Below the pieces are notes generated by a model. That model saw only the letters and a program-made list of their open reading frames with translations, did not search any database and was not told where the DNA came from. A stretch of DNA of 6,639 nucleotides, from contig JASHPP010000110.1 of NCBI GenBank assembly GCA_030038035.1, forward strand, positions 1-6,639, read 5' to 3'. The translations under genes were made by a program, and so were the position numbers. The stretch comes from Trebonia sp. (GTDB lineage: Bacteria > Actinomycetota > Actinomycetes > Streptosporangiales > Streptosporangiaceae). Of the stretch, positions 5,127 through 6,639 are shown in pieces; positions within the stretch are counted from its first letter, which is position 1; each line of letters starts with the position of its first letter.

Positions 5127-6605
5127 GTGGGGAAGGCCAGCAGGCAGCGGCGGCTGAAGAAGGATAAGGAGCGCCAGCGGCAGCGCGCCACGCGGGCTGC
5201 CTCGTCTGCCGGTCCGGGGCCGGGATACCAGCCTGGACCAGGCCGCGCTCCCGCGGAGAAAGACCTGGTGGCCTCCCTGATCGCGGAGGCAGCACTCGCG
5301 GTCTGCGACGGCGACCAGAATGCCTACGGCGCCCGTCTTCAACAGCTCGCGAATGAGCGGACGCCGGGCTGGACGCGGACGGTCAGCCGAAGCCTCGTTG
5401 AACTCCTGCGATTGTCGGTGACGGCCGCCTGGCGGCACGGCTGGCAGCCGGCCGAGCTGGCCAGGCACGTCGGCCGGCAGCTTTCCGGCATGCACGCATC
5501 GATCACCGCGGACATGATCGCGGCCGAAATGCACGGCTATGCCGCCGCCACCGTGGATCCCCGCTGGGCTGCCCAGGTGGCCGCGCTTAGTGCCACCTCG
5601 CTCGGAGCCACCGCGTCCGAGGCCGCCGCGTTCGGGATCGGCGAAGCGGGAAACGGGATCTGGTGGGGGACCGACGCCGAGTACCTGGGTGCCTGGCGTG
5701 CGCTAGGTCTGGCATATGCCGGCCTGCGGGGCGTGATCGCCGACGGGATCGAAACGCTGCACGCGCTCCAGCATCTCGCGGCCCTGGAACGGCTGCTTCC
5801 GCTGCCCGGAACCGCCCGGCCGACCGCGCAAATGCGTGCCGAGCCCGCCGACGAACGGCTGCTCGGCAAGATCCGCGCGCTGCTCGCCAAGGCGGAATCG
5901 ACCGAGTTCGCCGAGGAAGCCGAGGCCCTGTCGGCTCGCGCGCAGGAGCTGATGGCCAAGTACAGCATCGACCACGCGCTGCTCGCCGCCGAGACCGGAC
6001 GGAAGGAGGAACCGGGCGGGCGGCGGATCGCCGTCGACAACCCCTACGAGGCGCCGAAGGCATCGCTGCTGCAGACCGTCGCGCAGGCCAACCGCTGCCG
6101 CACCGTCTGGTCCAGGGAACTGGGCCTGGTCACGGTCATCGGCTTCCCGGCAGACCTGGACGCGGTCGAGCTGCTGTTCACCTCGCTGCTCGTCCAGGCG
6201 AACAGCGCGATGCTGCGGGCCGGGGCGAAGCGCGATGCCTACGGGCGGTCCAGGACCCGGGCGTTCCGCCAGTCGTTCCTGGTGTCCTACGCGATCCGCA
6301 TCGGCGAGCGGCTGTCCGAGGCCACCGGTCACGCGGAGCAGCAGGCCGCGGCGCAGCAGGCCGCGGCGCAGCAGGCCGCGGCGCAGCAGGCGACAGGCAG
6401 TGCCGGCGGCACGGACCTGGTGCCGTTCCTGGCGGCACGCCGACGGGCCGTCGATGACGCGGTGGACGCGATGTTCGGCGACACGCTGACCAGAAGCCGC
6501 GCGGTCCGGGCGACCGACGCGGAGGGCTGGCATTCCGGCCGGATCGCCGCCGACATGGCAAACCTGCACAACCACGCCGCGGTCGTCGGCACCGCATCGG
6601 CGTAG
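5127..6605 (+). CDS. DUF2786 domain-containing protein
   Basis: A 492-residue cytoplasmic protein with a DUF2786 domain; no biochemical function is established for this family. The N-terminus (1-25) is highly basic (SRQRRLKKDKERQRQR), possibly nucleic-acid binding. Residues about 45-235 are a helical, Ala-rich region with conserved-looking AWRHGWQPAELARHV and DPRWAAQ. DUF2786 spans about 244-285: LLGKIRALLAKAEST, EEAEALSARAQELMAKY, SIDHALL. A C-terminal alpha/beta region (about 300-490) of the type usually following DUF2786 includes VTVIGFPADLDAVELLFTSL and WHSGRIAADMA. It is interrupted at 405-419 by three exact QQAAA units. The start is GTG 5127 with GAGAGGGG (5111-5118) 8 nt upstream. No transmembrane segment is evident. 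The gene appears intact, unlike its upstream neighbour 121 bp away, and is probably transcribed alone. Domain assignment is confident; the role is unknown. Confidence 0.92.
   Translation: MGKASRQRRLKKDKERQRQRATRAASSAGPGPGYQPGPGRAPAEKDLVASLIAEAALAVCDGDQNAYGARLQQLANERTPGWTRTVSRSLVELLRLSVTAAWRHGWQPAELARHVGRQLSGMHASITADMIAAEMHGYAAATVDPRWAAQVAALSATSLGATASEAAAFGIGEAGNGIWWGTDAEYLGAWRALGLAYAGLRGVIADGIETLHALQHLAALERLLPLPGTARPTAQMRAEPADERLLGKIRALLAKAESTEFAEEAEALSARAQELMAKYSIDHALLAAETGRKEEPGGRRIAVDNPYEAPKASLLQTVAQANRCRTVWSRELGLVTVIGFPADLDAVELLFTSLLVQANSAMLRAGAKRDAYGRSRTRAFRQSFLVSYAIRIGERLSEATGHAEQQAAAQQAAAQQAAAQQATGSAGGTDLVPFLAARRRAVDDAVDAMFGDTLTRSRAVRATDAEGWHSGRIAADMANLHNHAAVVGTASA
6339..6391 (+). repeat. 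15-bp in-frame tandem repeat
   Basis: Three exact copies of CAGCAGGCCGCGGCG (6339-6353, 6354-6368, 6369-6383) plus a partial fourth to 6391, encoding QQAAA repeats in the DUF2786 protein. The 15-bp unit keeps the frame, so copy-number change would only lengthen or shorten an Ala/Gln loop or helix. Confidence 0.95.
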
Positions 6606-6621
6606 CCTGCACCCACATGAC

Positions 6622-6636
6622 CCCCGGCAAACGGGG
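6622..6636 (+). terminator. Candidate terminator hairpin after DUF2786 gene
   Basis: CCCCG (6622-6626), loop GCAAA, CGGGG (6632-6636): a perfect 5-bp GC stem 16 nt past the stop codon. The window ends 3 nt later, so a U-tract cannot be checked. The stem is short, and the same bases could instead begin a downstream gene (ATG 6617 is open but has no ribosome binding site). Confidence 0.3.
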
Positions 6637-6639
6637 AGA

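Noticed and set aside
4552..5295. 247-residue minus-strand open frame
   Set aside because: It overlaps the pseudogene, whose N-terminal and C-terminal motifs are recognisable on the plus strand, and the start of the DUF2786 gene; no domain seen.
6339..6391. Possible CRISPR-like array
   Set aside because: The units are contiguous 15-bp coding repeats with no spacers.
5703..6575. 290-residue minus-strand open frame and a 264-residue plus-strand frame at 5663-6457
   Set aside because: Both lie within the intact DUF2786 gene and have Arg/Pro/Gly-rich translations without motifs.

Overview
The window looks like accessory DNA from a high-GC actinobacterium (Streptomyces-like; the genus cannot be fixed). 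The evidence is strongly G/C-biased third codon positions, frequent GTG and TTG starts with GGAGG-type ribosome binding sites, and protein families typical of that group (DUF2786, and an uncharacterised family beginning MSEYQYYEF). No rRNA, tRNA, CRISPR array, intact insertion sequence, integrase or transposase was found.

Layout. Two different MazG-type nucleotide pyrophosphohydrolases lie on the minus strand at 27-386 and 540-854. A gene-free stretch of about 420 bp follows, with a cluster of DnaA-box-like TGTGG motifs. Next, on the plus strand, is an RHH antitoxin / MazF-PemK toxin pair (1330-1551 and 1552-1899) with no base between stop and start, and a promoter that predicts a leaderless mRNA. 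The stretch 1900-2636 has no confident gene: one weak open frame and two perfect hairpins. At 2637-3164 is a small secreted lipoprotein. On the minus strand is an AbiE-type toxin-antitoxin locus: an intact AbiEi-like antitoxin (3613-4398) followed 2 nt later by an AbiEii nucleotidyltransferase toxin cut to its N-terminal third (3278-3610). An AT-rich promoter/operator island (about 4411-4510) drives it. At 4759-5005 is a wrecked gene of the MSEYQYYEF family, and 5127-6605 is an intact DUF2786 protein.

The most interesting structure is a 64-bp direct repeat (57/64 identical by eye) at 3187-3250 and 4964-5027, bracketing the AbiE locus. Both copies encode the same C-terminal peptide, QERFDKAGLPRLA-stop, and all four differences inside the coding part are silent third-base changes. 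They therefore look like the tails of two once-functional paralogues. One survives only as the tail beside the broken toxin; the other is the deleted pseudogene. This suggests gene loss or rearrangement around a toxin-antitoxin cassette.

Together the window reads as a partly decayed stress/defence neighbourhood: an intact MazEF-like module, a toxin-less AbiE module, two nucleotide-sanitising enzymes and a surface lipoprotein. Any functional link between these parts is inferred from proximity only.
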